64,000 nucleotides of DNA. It comes from Muricea muricata (lineage: Eukaryota; Cnidaria; Anthozoa; Malacalcyonacea; Plexauridae). The DNA lies in the NCBI GenBank assembly GCA_963855995.1, contig OY979717.1, forward strand, positions 71,571,999 through 71,635,998, written 5' to 3'. Position 1 is the stretch's first letter. Every line of letters begins with the position of its first letter. The notes under the pieces are model-generated. The model made no database searches. It saw only the letters and a list, made by a program, of their open reading frames with translations, and had not been told where the DNA came from. The position numbers were made by a program, and so were the translations under genes. This document shows positions 47,570-59,329 of the stretch, one piece after another.

Positions 47570-47760
47570 CAATGGGTGTATTAAACATTTGCCACAGACC
47601 GGTATTTCATTTACCATCAAAGCAAATAACACAGGGCCAACCACTGAACCATGTGGTACGCCTGTATCTATGCTTAAGAATTCCGCGGTAACTCCATAAA
47701 TGACTACTTTTTGTTTCCTACTATCAAGAACGTTGATTATTCAGTTGGTAATTTATGGAT
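47570..47760 (-). pseudogene. LINE reverse transcriptase fragment (GVPxGS box)
   Basis: The minus strand reads VVIYGVTAEFLSIDTGVPHG followed by SVVGPVLFALMVNEIP, the conserved RT block preceding the catalytic Asp pair. Companion of the fragment at 46738. Confidence 0.75.
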
Positions 47761-47764
47761 TGAT

Positions 47765-47770
47765 ATCTAT

Positions 47771-47836
<66 letters not shown>
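47765..47836. repeat. (ATTT)n tail of the minus-strand LINE
   Basis: About 17 tandem ATTT units (AAAT on the minus strand) directly after the 3' UTR of the LINE at 48001-51100; the simple-repeat tail left by target-primed reverse transcription. Confidence 0.85.
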
Positions 47837-47838
<2 letters not shown>

Positions 47839-48000
47839 GCCAAAAACATTTAACAGATTTACAAATAGACATCTACACAATAAACATAGACAAGAATGGC
47901 CGGGACACCACAACAGTGTAAACCAATTACTGTGGGCCCTTTAAACAAAAATACACACAATTATAATAACATACACACACAGTACATTGACAGGAGACTA

Positions 48001-50496
48001 TTAAAAACAAGTTAGCTTGGAACGTAAGTGTCGACTAGTGTTACACTTCAGACATATAGTCTTCCATGTCCTCGGATCTTCTTCGTTGAAGCATTCTCTT
48101 AGGGCTATCAGGTAGTAATTTTGTAAATCGGTTTTAAATTGTCTAATATTAATGCCAGGAGATCTTAGTGTAGTTGGTAAAGAGTTCCAGGTTCTAGATG
48201 CACAAATGAAGAAGGAGCGTTGGTAGGTAGAGGTTTTGCATTTGGCCGGACGGAAGGAAATTTGGTTGCCACTGGAGGATCTGGTCGTTCTGGTTTCAGA
48301 AATGACATCAGGGAGGACATCATGGGACACGTCGACCAAACCGTTCACCGCTTTAAAAAAGAACACGAGATCCAAATACTCATGCCAGTAAGATAGTGGT
48401 AAGAGGCCCAAGCTGACAAGTCGTTCCCGATAAGTCTCGCTGCACAGGTACGGAAGGTTTAGGGTGTACTTCGTTGCCCTCTTTTGGACCCGCTCCACAC
48501 GTTGGATAAGGGTAACGGTTTGAGGCGACCAAACCTGGCTTGAGTAACCGAAAACCGAGCGAACCAAAGATAGATACAGAGTCCGGCGGGTCCTCACGTC
48601 GCTTATTTCTCCAGAACATCGCTTTACAAATCCAAGAAGTTTGTTGGCCCGAGCACACCGGTCTAAAACGTGTTTAGACCAGGTTAGGTCGCTCGCGATC
48701 CAGATTCCGAGATCCTTCTCTGCTGTCATATCTTTAAGTTCTTTACCTTTGATGCAGTATGGATGGTTGATTGGTTGTCTACGTCTGGTGATACTAATAC
48801 TTTTGCATTTTTCTTCATTAAACATAAGACCGCTTGTCTTCGACCAGGATTCAAGGTTATTCAAGTCGTCTTGGAGTAATATAGCATCGGTAATGGAGTC
48901 AATTCTTCGAAAGATTTTGGTGTCATCTGCAAAACATGCAACTGTCGAGTTGGTCACAGCATCTGGTAAGTCGTTGACATACAAGAGGAAGAGTATTGGT
49001 CCTAAGATACTTCCTTGTGGAACACCGGAGCATACTGGTTTTTGGGAAGAAGTAGCGCCAAGAGTTGTAACGCGCTGTTGGCGGTCATGTAGATACGAGG
49101 TGAACCACTGGAGAAGAGATCCGCCGAAGTTGTACTTACGGAGTTTGTTTATCCGAGCTGTATGGCTGACTTTGTCAAAAGCCTTTGACATGTCCATGAA
49201 GATCATATCAGTTTGTTTACCAGAGTCTAAAATAGATCCAATGTAGTGCAAAACTTCGACCAACTGGGTTGTGCATGACGTTCCAGGGATGAAACCATGT
49301 TGAGCGGAGCTAAACAGCGACATCAAGTGGTCTCTCAGCTTTCTCAGCAGACAGCGCTCGAGGACTTTAGATATTACACTCAGAAGCGAAATTGGACGAT
49401 AATTTTCAACGTTGGAGATATCACCTTTTTTATGAATGGGGATGATGTTCGCGAGCTCTCATTCCTTTGGTAGGGAACCATGTTCGAGTGATTGATTAAA
49501 CAGAAGGCATAATGACGGAGCAATTTAGTGAGCACATTCTTTCAGTATTCTTGGTGGTATGTCATCTGGACCTGTGGCTTTGTTGGTATCAAGACTGAGG
49601 AGGACAGCTAGAACATCATCAGGAAAAAGAGTCAACTCTGATAAGGTGCAATCAGTTGGCGAGGAAGGACTGTCCGTTGGAGTTGTGTGGTCGCTTCCAG
49701 ACACAATGGAGGTGAAGTAGTCGTTGAACAGTTCCGCTATGTCGCGAGGACAGGAAGCTGAGCGAGCCGAGTCCGGATCTAATCCATTTGATCCCATTGT
49801 TATGGTTCCTGGGACACTGGTACGTTTACTGTTGATTTTAAAGACAGACCAGAATCTTTTGGGATTGCTGAAGAGGCGTTCGCCGATGTTTTCGAAGAAC
49901 TGACAACGACTTTCCGTGATCAATCGTTTCGCCTTGGACCGCAGAGCCTTGAATTTGTTTCTCAGTACGTCCGTTGGCGATGTTTTCAGTTTGTGACGCA
50001 CGGTCTTCTTTTTCCTGATAGCGTGGATTATCTCACCGTTGATCCAAGGCGGATTATTGACGTTGCTGATGGTTTTTACCGGAATGCTGCCGCGCACACC
50101 ACTGAGAAATAGTTCTTTCCATTTCAACCAACCGTGGTTAATGTCTCTGCTGACTCGACCGCTCCACACAGGTCAACCGTCTCTAGAGTTGCACGAAGTT
50201 CGTTGAAGTTTCCTCGATTGTAATCAAAGACAGTTCGTTTTATTTTCGGACGTGCTTTGAACGGTGTCGCAATGTCAAATGTGATTGCTGAGTGGTCGGT
50301 TATTAATTCGCTCTGGCTAGGACTGAGTACTGACATGTTTTGGACGTTTTCAGGTACACTACTGATGACGAGATCGAGGATGTGGTCGCCTCTTGTTGGA
50401 ACTCGGTTTACTTGCGTCAGGTAGTGGTCGTTCAGAAGTTCAGTAAACTGGACTTCGTCTTCGCCGGCTGTTAACTCTGGCGATTCCCAACAGATC
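48001..50496 (-). pseudogene. CR1/L2-like LINE ORF2: endonuclease end, linker, reverse transcriptase
   Basis: On minus, in order: ITDHSAITFDIATPF (SDH-type nuclease block), linker (NPPWINGEIIHAIRKKK), RT blocks NIIPIHKKGDISNVENYRPI, QHGFIPGTSCTTQL, IFMDMSKAFDKVSH (catalytic Asp), SGVPQGSILGPILF, CFADDTKIF (catalytic Asp pair, about 48920-48945) and LGIWIASDLTWSKH. The C-terminal domain runs to 48001 (VERVQKRATKYTLNLPYL, SRTWNSLPTTLRSPG). The last 500 codons are nearly intact; lesions are a frameshift near 50150, another near 50500, and stops at 49525 and about 49460. The 3' UTR leads to the (ATTT)n tail. It makes element cDNA at the nicked target. The best preserved LINE in the window. Confidence 0.92.
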
Positions 50497-51110
50497 TTTT
50501 CGGAAAATTGAAGTCACCGCATATTAGTATGTTGGCGTAATCTGAACACTTATCAGCCAGGAAGAGGTTGAACTCGTCCAACAATTGCCTGTTTATATTC
50601 TGCGGGGGCTTGTACGTACAACATGCCAGGTATTTCTGGTTGCAGGTAGATGTTAGTGCAAGTGCAATTAGTTCTAGGTCGCTGTCAGTAACAATCTCGC
50701 GAGATGACGAAAAGGAGGTAGACTTCAGTGCAAGAAGAACTCCACCACCATGGGTTTTGGGATCTTTACGGTAGATGGTATAGTCACTCCAGGGAAGTAT
50801 TTCCGAGTTTTCAATGTCATCTCTCAACCAAGTCTCTGTTACCCACACGATGTCCGCTTGTTCGGAAAACACAAGGTTTTGGAAGTTTGTCAAGTGGCAA
50901 GATTGTTTACCATTTAACCTGTGCGAGCTTATTAAACTACGTGCGTTGATAACAAGACATCTCGCGAAAAAACTTCGGCTGCCGTTTGGTTGATGGTTGT
51001 TTCTTCTTGTAGGTCCAGGATTGGTGGCCATATCGCCGGCGAGTAAAATACATAAGAAAACATGTGCTTTATTGTTCTTGATGTCGAACTCCAGGCCATA
51101 ACGGTAATTA
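50471..51110 (-). pseudogene. Same LINE, ORF2 N-terminus: 2A-like motif and APE endonuclease
   Basis: The minus frame reads KNNKAHVFLCILLAGDMATN-PGPTRR: a hydrophobic stretch ending in a 2A-like NPGP motif (about 51043-51011; the usual Glu of DxExNPGP is Ala). The endonuclease follows: LVINARSLIS, FSEQADIVWVTETWL (catalytic Glu), YRKDPKTHGGGVLLAL and ILICGDFNFPK (catalytic Asp/Asn), then a frameshift. 2A-like peptides at this position are published for CR1/L2/Rex-type LINEs. The long open frame extends up to 51247, but the part before about 51110 belongs to a different LINE, so the true start is not resolved. Confidence 0.8.
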
Positions 51111-51114
51111 GTTT

Positions 51115-51460
51115 TAAATGGATACGAAAGTTTTCGCAAAAATATATCAAGTCCTTTTAAACTTGTTTCATACCACATCATGAAGGACAGTGTCAAAAGC
51201 CTTGCTGAAGTTGAAGGGAGAGACACGTGCAAAATCTGCATCTTCATCCAACCATTTAACTCAACTATGATAGCATTTAATGAGGGCCATTGTTGTAGTT
51301 TTCCTTATAGGCGTATTGGTCTTTATCGATAAGCTATTCCACTACTAAAGAAAGTTCTTGTTTTAATACTAATTTCTCAAAAATTCTCATAGTACTGTTA
51401 GTTAACGAGATAGGTCTGAGTTAGTTACATACTTCTAAGGGAAGTTAAATAATAAAAGTA
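51115..51460 (-). pseudogene. RT fragment of another LINE
   Basis: In changing frames the minus strand reads LRPISLTNSTMRIFEKLVLK, then LIDKDQYAYKENYNN and FNFSKAFDTVLHDVV, which are RT blocks 1-3 with the catalytic Asp replaced by Asn (FNF). It is spliced out of frame onto the ORF2 N-terminus at about 51110. It may belong with the pieces at 51480-51714 and 53895-54095. Confidence 0.7.
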
Positions 51461-51479
51461 ATCTCATAGCGCAACGTAT

Positions 51480-51714
51480 TTGCTGGGGGAACTTCAAAGG
51501 TCTTTTATTTCGTAAGTCTCTACTGACTGCTTTTGGTGGTAGAAGTTTTGCAAGCTTGTGGTTGTTTTTCGACGCAATTTCATTAAAAAGTTTGCTGGAT
51601 AGATATTCTCGTCTATTCTCTAGAGTGGAAATATTAGGCCGTTCGCCGTGACCCGATATCGTTCACTTTCATTAAGCATGTCGTGGAACTGAGGAAACTT
51701 TACAGAACATAACT
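51480..51714 (-). pseudogene. LINE ORF2 C-terminal fragment (left of foldback)
   Basis: The minus strand reads KFPQFHDMLNESERYRVT, then TLENRREYLSSKLFNEIASK and KLAKLLPPKAVSRDLRN, the end of a CR1-type ORF2. It continues the fragment at 53895-54095, from which it is separated by the 2.2-kb foldback. Confidence 0.7.
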
Positions 51715-53894
51715 TTTTCAAACACGGGGAGTTCGAATCTGAAAAGTTGCCGCTCCCGACCCGCAGTTTTTTCATAAAATCCATTTTAATTCCACTCTTT
51801 CGACGCGCTTCAAATAATCTCCCGCCATTTTGAATTCTTTAATATTGCGTTTGCAATCGCTCAGAATGGTGATTATTCCGTCCCAGATCCCTCAACTCGC
51901 GGTAAATTGTCATTGTAACAGATGGAATTGCTAAAATCATTAATTTTGTAAACACATGGCTCCTTACAAAGCTGCTAGTCATGTTTGTGTGTGTGAAGTC
52001 CATTTCCACGGCAAGGATAGAGAAATTAGAAAGGATATTAGCAAAAATTTTTGAGACATAATAAAGCAGTGCTTACATACGTCTTTATCATAAACAGAAC
52101 TCGCAGAAGTCTACTATTCAGACAAGTTTACTATAATACAAGTAACCTTTAATGAGAGAGCTAAAGCCATCCTTGCCAATGCTGGACGAAAACGTTTGTA
52201 ATACGAAAGCAACGGACAAATTCATTCTATTTCCAGTTCTGAAAAAGGTAATAGATTAATTGCCCTTATCCATCTTCAAATGTTTTTCCCTAAATTTGCT
52301 CAATTTGTAAATGGCCTGGGGCTTTAGAGATCACAGATATGACATTTCCATCTGGCTTTTTTCAATCTGGGTTACCTTGAATGGAAGTTGTCACAATGCA
52401 ACATGGTATCTCAGACAGCAACTATTAAAAGCGATTTCTGATTTCGGGGATAATGTAATGATAAAAGTATAACAATAGCATGCTTTTCATTTCCAGCATA
52501 GAACTGTAGAGCTGCTACTGGTTTTTTCTGACGCAAAAAAAAACCCCTCGATTATTTTGATAAACAGGAACAAGACGCCTGCTAGAGGTTTCACTTCGCC
52601 TGCCAAGAGTAGAAGAAAATGTGCACAAGGGACACCAACAATTCCCTTTTAAAATCAGTTGTTATTAGGGTCAATTGTGTATGTGATTCTAATGTAACAC
52701 ATAGGTTGGAAACATGTTGGAAACACCTCTCACTTCTAGATAATTTCCAGGAAAATTTAATTAGGCATTAACTGCTGCAATAACACTACATTGTAAAAAT
52801 GATATTCGGTACACTATTTTGTCACCTTGTTTATATATATTGAACAGGCATTGTTTACATATATTGAGCAGCCTCTTACTGAAATTAATGGTCACTTAAT
52901 GAGCTATAAATTGTGTCTCTTTTATGGGAGGTTTGGATGAAAACCCCCTTTATTGAAGATTGTTCTGTCGGTTTATTTTCAACTTAGGTTGATAAGTGTT
53001 TTAGTGCATCTTACTGTTGGTGTTTCAGACCTTACGTTTCTTGTGCACTGAAGTAACTGGACGCATTGAAGACAATATATATTTTATTTGTAGTTCTAAT
53101 AATATTATTGGAAAGTGAGGGACAAAACATTTAAAACAGAAGTTTCAAGCGTTACCGCTTCATGAATACATGAAAACAATTGTTGCAAAACTTTCTGATA
53201 TTTAAAAATTGTCAACTAATTATTTATCCTGGGAGGTTATGTACAGTTAATGAATGCATGATGATGAAGGTGGACTATTATTGATTTTACCTATTTTTGG
53301 CCAAAGGCAACATTTTTGCTGCAGTTGTACTCTCAGTTGTGCTCTCAAGCACAACATTGCTGATAACTTATTATTAGTTATAGTTTCCTGGTTGTCCGAT
53401 GCTTTCCTCTGACAAACGTTTTCGACCAGCATTGGCAAGGGTGGTTTTAGGTCTCTCAAGCTTACTTATATTACCTGAATCGTCGACTTCTGTGAGTTTT
53501 TTATATGATGAAAATAGGTTTAAGCACTGTTTTCTTATGTCTCAATAATGTTTGCTAATATATCCCTTTTGGTAGCTCTTTTATTTCTGCATTCGCCGTG
53601 GAAATGGACTTCACACACACAAACATGACTAGCAGCTTTGTAAAAGCCATGTGTTTACAAAGTGAATGATTTTAAGAATTCCATCGGCTAGAATGACAAT
53701 TTACCGCGAGTTGAGGGATCTGGGACAGAATAATCACCATTCTGAGCGATTGCAAACGGAATATTGAAGAATTCAAAATGGCGGGAGATTATTTGAAGCG
53801 TGTTGAAAGAGTGAGAATTAAAATGGATTTTATGAAAAAACTGCGGGTCAGAGGAGCGGCAACTTTTCAGATTCGAACTCCCCGTGTTTGAAAA
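51715..53894. mobile_element. 2.2-kb foldback element with about 340-510-bp arms
   Basis: The left end TTTTCAAACACGGGGAGTTC and its complement form the termini. Arms are well matched for about 340 bp (51715-52055 / 53557-53894) and continue more weakly to about 52225 and 53385 (GCCAATGCTGG). It splits a LINE ORF2. The interior (about 1.1 kb) has no recognised gene. A degenerate CEVHF-like peptide in the arms is too weak to call a THAP domain. Confidence 0.8.
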
Positions 53895-54097
53895 TTATTC
53901 TCAAAGCACATTTTTGTATTCGTTCAATGTCCTTAGCAAGATATTGTGGTAAGGCACTATGAAATAGCGTATTCCAGAACCGACCTTATGCAACTACAAT
54001 AAAACTTGACCAATTCTACTTTAGCCACATCAGCACGTTTGAGTTGCTTCAAAAGATACAGACGTTTTGTTGCCTTTGAGTTAATTACATAATTATA
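53895..54097 (-). pseudogene. LINE ORF2 fragment (right of foldback)
   Basis: The minus strand reads VINSKATKRLYLLKQLKRAD and FYCSCIRSVLEYA, then after a frameshift YLAKDIERIQKCALRI, the post-RT segment of CR1-type ORF2. The next codons are at 51714 across the foldback. A mariner (54098) cuts its upstream side. Confidence 0.75.
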
Positions 54098-55068
54098 CAC
54101 TGCGACTCACGGTATTAGAATATAAATTCGTGTAACAATAAACGTTGGTAAGCGCTTTCATGTTCCTGAAGTAATGAATTTTTCAAATGGAATACTGGAA
54201 GCATGTCCTCAATGTTTACATTCGCTAAGTCACGTGATTGCGGAATTATGGAGGCTTTCTATATAAAGGACGGTCCACGATAATGGTTTTTCTAGGTGAG
54301 TATGACCATGGGACGCCGCACAGATCTCACCGACGATGAAAAACGAATAATAGTGAAAGAATTAGCAAATGCAACAACACCTGAAATGATTGCGGGCAAA
54401 ATCAATCGTCATGTCGTTATAGTGAACAAGTTTGTGAATGATCCTTTAAAGAAGAGGAACATCCGCGCTGATTGCGGGTCCAGGAAGTCTGTTTCAAAGC
54501 GAGACTTAAATTCCTTGAAGAGAAAACTACGAAAACTACCAGGAGCAACTAGTGCCAGGATATTTGAAGAAGCTGGTGTAACAGACATTTCTAAAAGTAT
54601 ACGAAATAGAATTCTAGCAAAGATGGCCGAGACCAAATGTCCAAAGAAAACTTTACTAACGAGAAGACATAAGCCGTTCGCATCGATTGGGCTAAAACCT
54701 ACTTGAAAATAGATATGTCAAGAGCGACATTAGATGGCCCTGATGGTTGGTCAAGAGGATGGGTCATTCGTGGCCACCAGTGTCCAACAAGAACTAGACG
54801 TCAACAAGGAGGAGGGGGAGTCATGCTATGGACTGGTATTGTCGTGGATGACCTTGTTGGCCCTTTTAGTGTTCAAGAAGGTGTTAAACTAACATCACAC
54901 ACTTACTGCCAGATAACTCAATACTTGGAGTCAATTTGTTTCAAGAACAAAACAATGATGATTTGGCCTCCTAACTCACCAGATCTAAACCCAATAGAAA
55001 ACTTATGGTCAATCGTTGAGCAACGAGTCTACGCGAATGGAAAGCAATATTCGTCAAAAGATGCATTG
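54098..55068 (+). mobile_element. Tc1/mariner element, 3' end lost
   Basis: The left terminus CACTGCGACTCACGGTATTA follows TA (54096-54097). The transposase frames lie at 54305-55083. No matching right terminus was found; the sequence switches to telomere-like repeats at 55069. Confidence 0.7.
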
Positions 55069-55083
55069 TGGGGTTGGGGTTAG
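54305..55083 (+). pseudogene. Tc1/mariner transposase, internally deleted
   Basis: MGRRTDLTDDEKRIIVKELA starts a helix-turn-helix N-terminus (54305 is the second ATG). A stop after IGLKPT (54706) is followed by SRATLDGPDGWSRGWVIR in another frame. QQGGGGVMLWTGIVVDDL and WPPNSPDLNPIENLWSIVEQ (third catalytic residue) follow. The first catalytic Asp segment is damaged, and the HDN segment with the second Asp is deleted (ESICFKNKT runs straight to MMIWPPNSPD). The C-terminus is cut off at KDALW. Related to the mariner at 60386 (shared LDGPDGW block) but a separate family by its termini. Confidence 0.85.
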
Positions 55084-55092
55084 GGTTAGGTT
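55066..55092 (+). repeat. Short telomere-like repeat (TTAGGG-type)
   Basis: GGGGTTGGGGTTAGGGTTAGG: four imperfect units of the metazoan telomere motif, exactly where the mariner breaks off. Confidence 0.6.
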
Positions 55093-56805
55093 TATTCGAC
55101 TTAGACATGCCACACAACTGTTTTACCTCACGCCACCAGTCATGCACTGGGTTTAGTGTCGCCTAATTTATGTACTTTAGTTTGATAGTAGGTCTTACGG
55201 CAGCGTTTACGTTCTCGGTTAACCTTATTACGTAATAGTTTGAAAAGAGTTACATTTCCAAACGCAAAAGCTTTCTGCCTGCGTTTGATTAAGAGTTTCA
55301 AGTTGTTACTAACCACGGTCGGTCTTTTGAGTGAGTCGTAGATGTGCGTTCTGCCATAATTAAATTTAAACCATAATTTATAACATTAGTCATCAAAATT
55401 GTCAATATAACCACCATTAAAAACTAATATTTTGTCCTTTTTCACGTTGTTTTGAAAAAATGCACAGAAAGAATAGAAATTGCCGTGTTGCTATGATAAC
55501 AATCTATTCAAATACTTCATGTTCGGAAATTATAGTTGCATGTTTGGTAAGCGAGGGGCTGCTGCATGCATTTATTTCTATTATTAAAGATTAAAGGCAT
55601 GCCACACAGTCATTCTAGACGTTAACAAGATGCCTGCGTAACAAAGCAAACTAGTAAACGGCTTGTCCAACTGCTTGGCAGACCTAAAAATGTCTTGTCT
55701 TTACTGTACAGTACCAAACGTTGCTACTCATCAGAGTTAAAAAGTATGCGATGTAAAAAAATCCAATGGTAACGTTGTCAATTGCACAATCAAAAGTTTC
55801 AAACGCTTTCAAAACACTAGCTTATTGCGCCTTCTCCGAATCCGTCAAAATTTGTCGTTTTAAAACATTATGGACGAGAATTTTGCACGGGGAACCTTGT
55901 TGCAGTTTAAATGTTTCAGTATACATGCTAAAATGTGTGTTTTGAACGTTGTTTTATTGGTGTTGGTGAACACAGCAATGCTTCGCGGTAATGAGCTGCC
56001 AAGTGCGTTAGATGTGTCGAAATTTGTCGTTTAAAAAAACATTTTAGGCGAGAATTTTTGCACTCAAAACCTTCTTGCAGCTTAGATATTCAAAATAAGT
56101 CTAATAGTTTTAAACATATAAAACGATCCGTGCTTGTTCAGTTGATTATCCAACATTGCTCAATATGACGTACCTAAATGTAACTAAAAGTAACAAGCTA
56201 CAGTCCAATATAAAGTAGCGACATGTACTTACATGTCGCGAAATATACACAGTGAACACCAAGCCCGTTTCTGACACTGACGACGAGCAAAAAAACAGAC
56301 GAGCCCATTTTAAGACTCCGGTGCGAGACTACGCCTGTGCAGGCGGAGTAAAAATGTGTTGAAATCACCTCTAGCTGTCTCCTAGGCACCAAAGTACGAT
56401 TTAAAAAGGGGGGGGGGTAGACTATACACTTGATTAGTACTTACTTCGTCTTGTGTGTTCGGGAAACAGTCAAAAAACAAAATGATTTATAATTATTATT
56501 GATTTATATTATTTTAATTATTCATTCATAATTTAGAGGTGCTTTGATCAAACCATGGATTTTCACAGAAATCAAAGAGCAGAGGTAAATTGAAACCCAT
56601 AAAAAATAGACGCTTCGAAGATTGTAAACATTTTAATTTTACCATAGGGAGCCCATGCGTCGAGATAGACTGATATTTGTTTTATTTGATTTTATATATT
56701 TGCTTCCCTTAAAAATACCAACGAAAAAGCGCTATAATATATTTAATTTTATATTATATTTACATTTCGCATTGTCGGAATATTGCATACTTCATTTAAC
56801 TATAA
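55093..56805. other. Non-coding; one tandem duplication and a G-run
   Basis: A segment with AAATTTGTCGTTTTAAAACA...GACGAGAATTTTGCAC (about 55848) recurs diverged about 170 bp later (about 56020). A G-run is at 56407-56416. No gene was recognised. Confidence 0.45.
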
Positions 56806-56909
56806 CATAGTGTGTTACCGACGGCAAGCCGAGCATATGCCGAGCATATGCCGAAATTAATACTTAACCGTTATCGTTATTTTAAAAGAGGCGCGTGCGC
56901 GGTTGGTTA

Positions 56910-56918
56910 TATAAAAAG
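56910..56918 (+). promoter_or_regulatory. Possible TATA box of P-like transposase gene
   Basis: TATATAAAA about 105 bp inside the presumed left end and upstream of all recognised exons. No other promoter element was seen. Confidence 0.3.
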
Positions 56919-59182
56919 TGAGAAGGGATGAAACTCTAAGTGTTAATTGTATGATGAATGCCCCGACTTAAGTGGACCGATAATTATGCAATGGGTGATG
57001 TATCGAATCAATTATGCCGTGAACCACTAGGAATAATTACGGTAGCAATAATATAAACAAAGAAACAAGCTCAACTACAACTCGTGGAGAGAAGTCAATT
57101 GGTGTCGATCGTAACGGTTCTGATGTTGTCCAGTGGTAAGAATCTGAATATATTTCGAATAGATAGATAAAGTAAAACACATGTATTTTATTTTTACGGT
57201 AATAAAAGGTTTGCTTTTTTATTTTCACTTCTGTCTTCTGATAGGATTTTACAAAGTTATTCAGCAGTGCCAAATCAATATGTAGTTGTTGAAGACCTGA
57301 TGCAGCATTATTTAAAAGATGGTCCATCCAAGAAAAATTCATGTCCTTCCCACTATGAAATATGCCGTATCGTTAAACGGATTTTCCCGATAATTAAAGA
57401 ATCGAAGACAAGGCAAAAGGACGTATTAAAACGTAAGAAGTTGTATATCAACATAGCGCGTAATGGCATCTTGCAAAATTTTCCTGTCAGTTTGCTGTCG
57501 TTTGAATATGTAAAGAATATTTACCAACCAAAACACGGATTTTACTGAAGTGCACAAAGTCGTACAGGTGCAAAAGCCCTATTCGTTCATGTGAATTGCC
57601 GTCACAGATGTGGTGGAAATCCAGTTGTTATCGAACTGACAATTCATGGCGATTTAGATTTTCAGGTCAACATAGCTGGAAAGAGAGTGGCAACATACAA
57701 CCACCTTTCACGTCTAGTGAGTGTAAGAGATTTAGATAACTTAATGCTTTTGATATCTCTGAGTGATTTGTGCAGGGGTTTCGTATCATCGTCAGAAAGG
57801 GTATCAAGAGATGCCAATGGTCAGACGACATGTGTTTGCCAGCGCTGGTCCAGTGACCAGAACAATACATGCGAAAATCGTCACCAATCTTTATGTTGTA
57901 AGAGACTTATTCACATATCAAAAAAATCATTGATATGCAGTAGTTGCAATACAATTAGAGAAAACTGGCACAAAATTCTGCGTGTTAATCCCGTCAGAGT
58001 GCAATCGAACGGGAATCTTAAGAGAAAGAGAAGAGAAGATACGATGGACAGGACAGAACTTGTTCAGAAACTCAAGGAAGAAAGAAGGCTGAAGAACAAC
58101 GCTTTACGACGTGAAACATATCTGCGAAAAAAGATCAATGAAGGAATGCTGATGTTTGATGATGAAGATAGTGATGATTTCACCAAAATATTCAAAAAAG
58201 TTGGGGAAGATAAAGTACCAGAGAATTCTAAATTAATGTGGAAGGAGCAGGCAAAGGCACTTTCCGTCAAAGGATCTTCTGGTAACAGATGGCACCCTAT
58301 GCAAGTATAACCCAATTTATGTTAATATTGTAATACTGGTATTGTTTCTCATATTGTAAGCCTGTATCAAAGAAACTCGTTTCTCCCAGGCATACAGTAA
58401 AAAAACTTACAATATGCAAGTTATTAGAAGACTTATGTTTGAAGCATGGCCAATAGTAACCGTGTAAGTTTGCAAGATCAAGACCTCCTGGATTCCCTTT
58501 CCTGAATACCTTGTTTACTGTGGCTATAAACATTAAGAAGTACACTACATAAGTTCTGGAATGATGCAATATTCAGTACTTTATGTACATCTGCGAGGTT
58601 GAAGTGGGGGCAACTTGTGTTTGACATATTGTTTGTATGACATATGTGTTTGTGATGTTTACATGTAATTTACATTTGCTTATAAACTTACTACTACAAT
58701 ATAATTCTAGGGTTATTCGATTGTGCCTGTCTGTTTGGAACAGGAGCCCAGAGGCTTATAGCGAACTTTCTCAAAGTGGCATGATTAAACTTCCATCTGG
58801 AAGACTTCTTCAGTATTACAAGAATGCTATACCCCAGCATGAAGGTTTTAATGAAGATGTTCTTCACTGGATGGAACAAGAAGCAACTAAAAGGAAACTG
58901 TCTAAAGAAGGAAAATGTGGGGGCATCATTTTAGATGAAATATCAATACAGGCATACAAAAGTAATGTATATTATGATGTAAATGGTTTTGTTTAATCCA
59001 TTGAACCGCATAGCCTCTCTTAGTTGCACAGTAAAATTGTCTGGTATTGGATGAAGTAAGAAGAAATAAGTAGGGCACATTGCAGCTCAAATTGGGTTAA
59101 GCAATGTGTGCATAAGGTGGTTAATTATTATATATTATGGTATCAGATTAATAACTAATTAGGGTTAGCTGTTGAGGCATTT

Positions 59183-59329
59183 TTAATTGGTCTTTTTACT
59201 GGATTGTTGAGTCTAATAAATTTGTATATTAAATGTATCCCAAGTAGTATTTTACCATTAAAATACTACTTGGGATACATTTAATATACAAATTTATTAG
59301 ACTCAACAATCCAGTAAAAAGATCAATTA
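59183..59329. repeat. Near-perfect 147-bp palindrome in intron
   Basis: Arms of about 71 bp (TTAATTGGTCTTTTTACTGG... and complement, one mismatch) around CCAT. Very young by its integrity. Confidence 0.9.

Noticed and set aside
47768..47836. (TTTA)n as a CRISPR-like or satellite array
   Set aside because: It is the simple-repeat tail of the adjacent minus-strand LINE.
48641..49246. 201-aa plus-strand ORF
   Set aside because: Antisense shadow of the LINE RT, which carries all catalytic blocks on the minus strand.
53390..53640. Possible THAP domain (CEVHF) in the foldback arm at 53.5 kb
   Set aside because: Only the C-x2-H part is suggestive; the frame has stops and the first Cys pair is not convincing.
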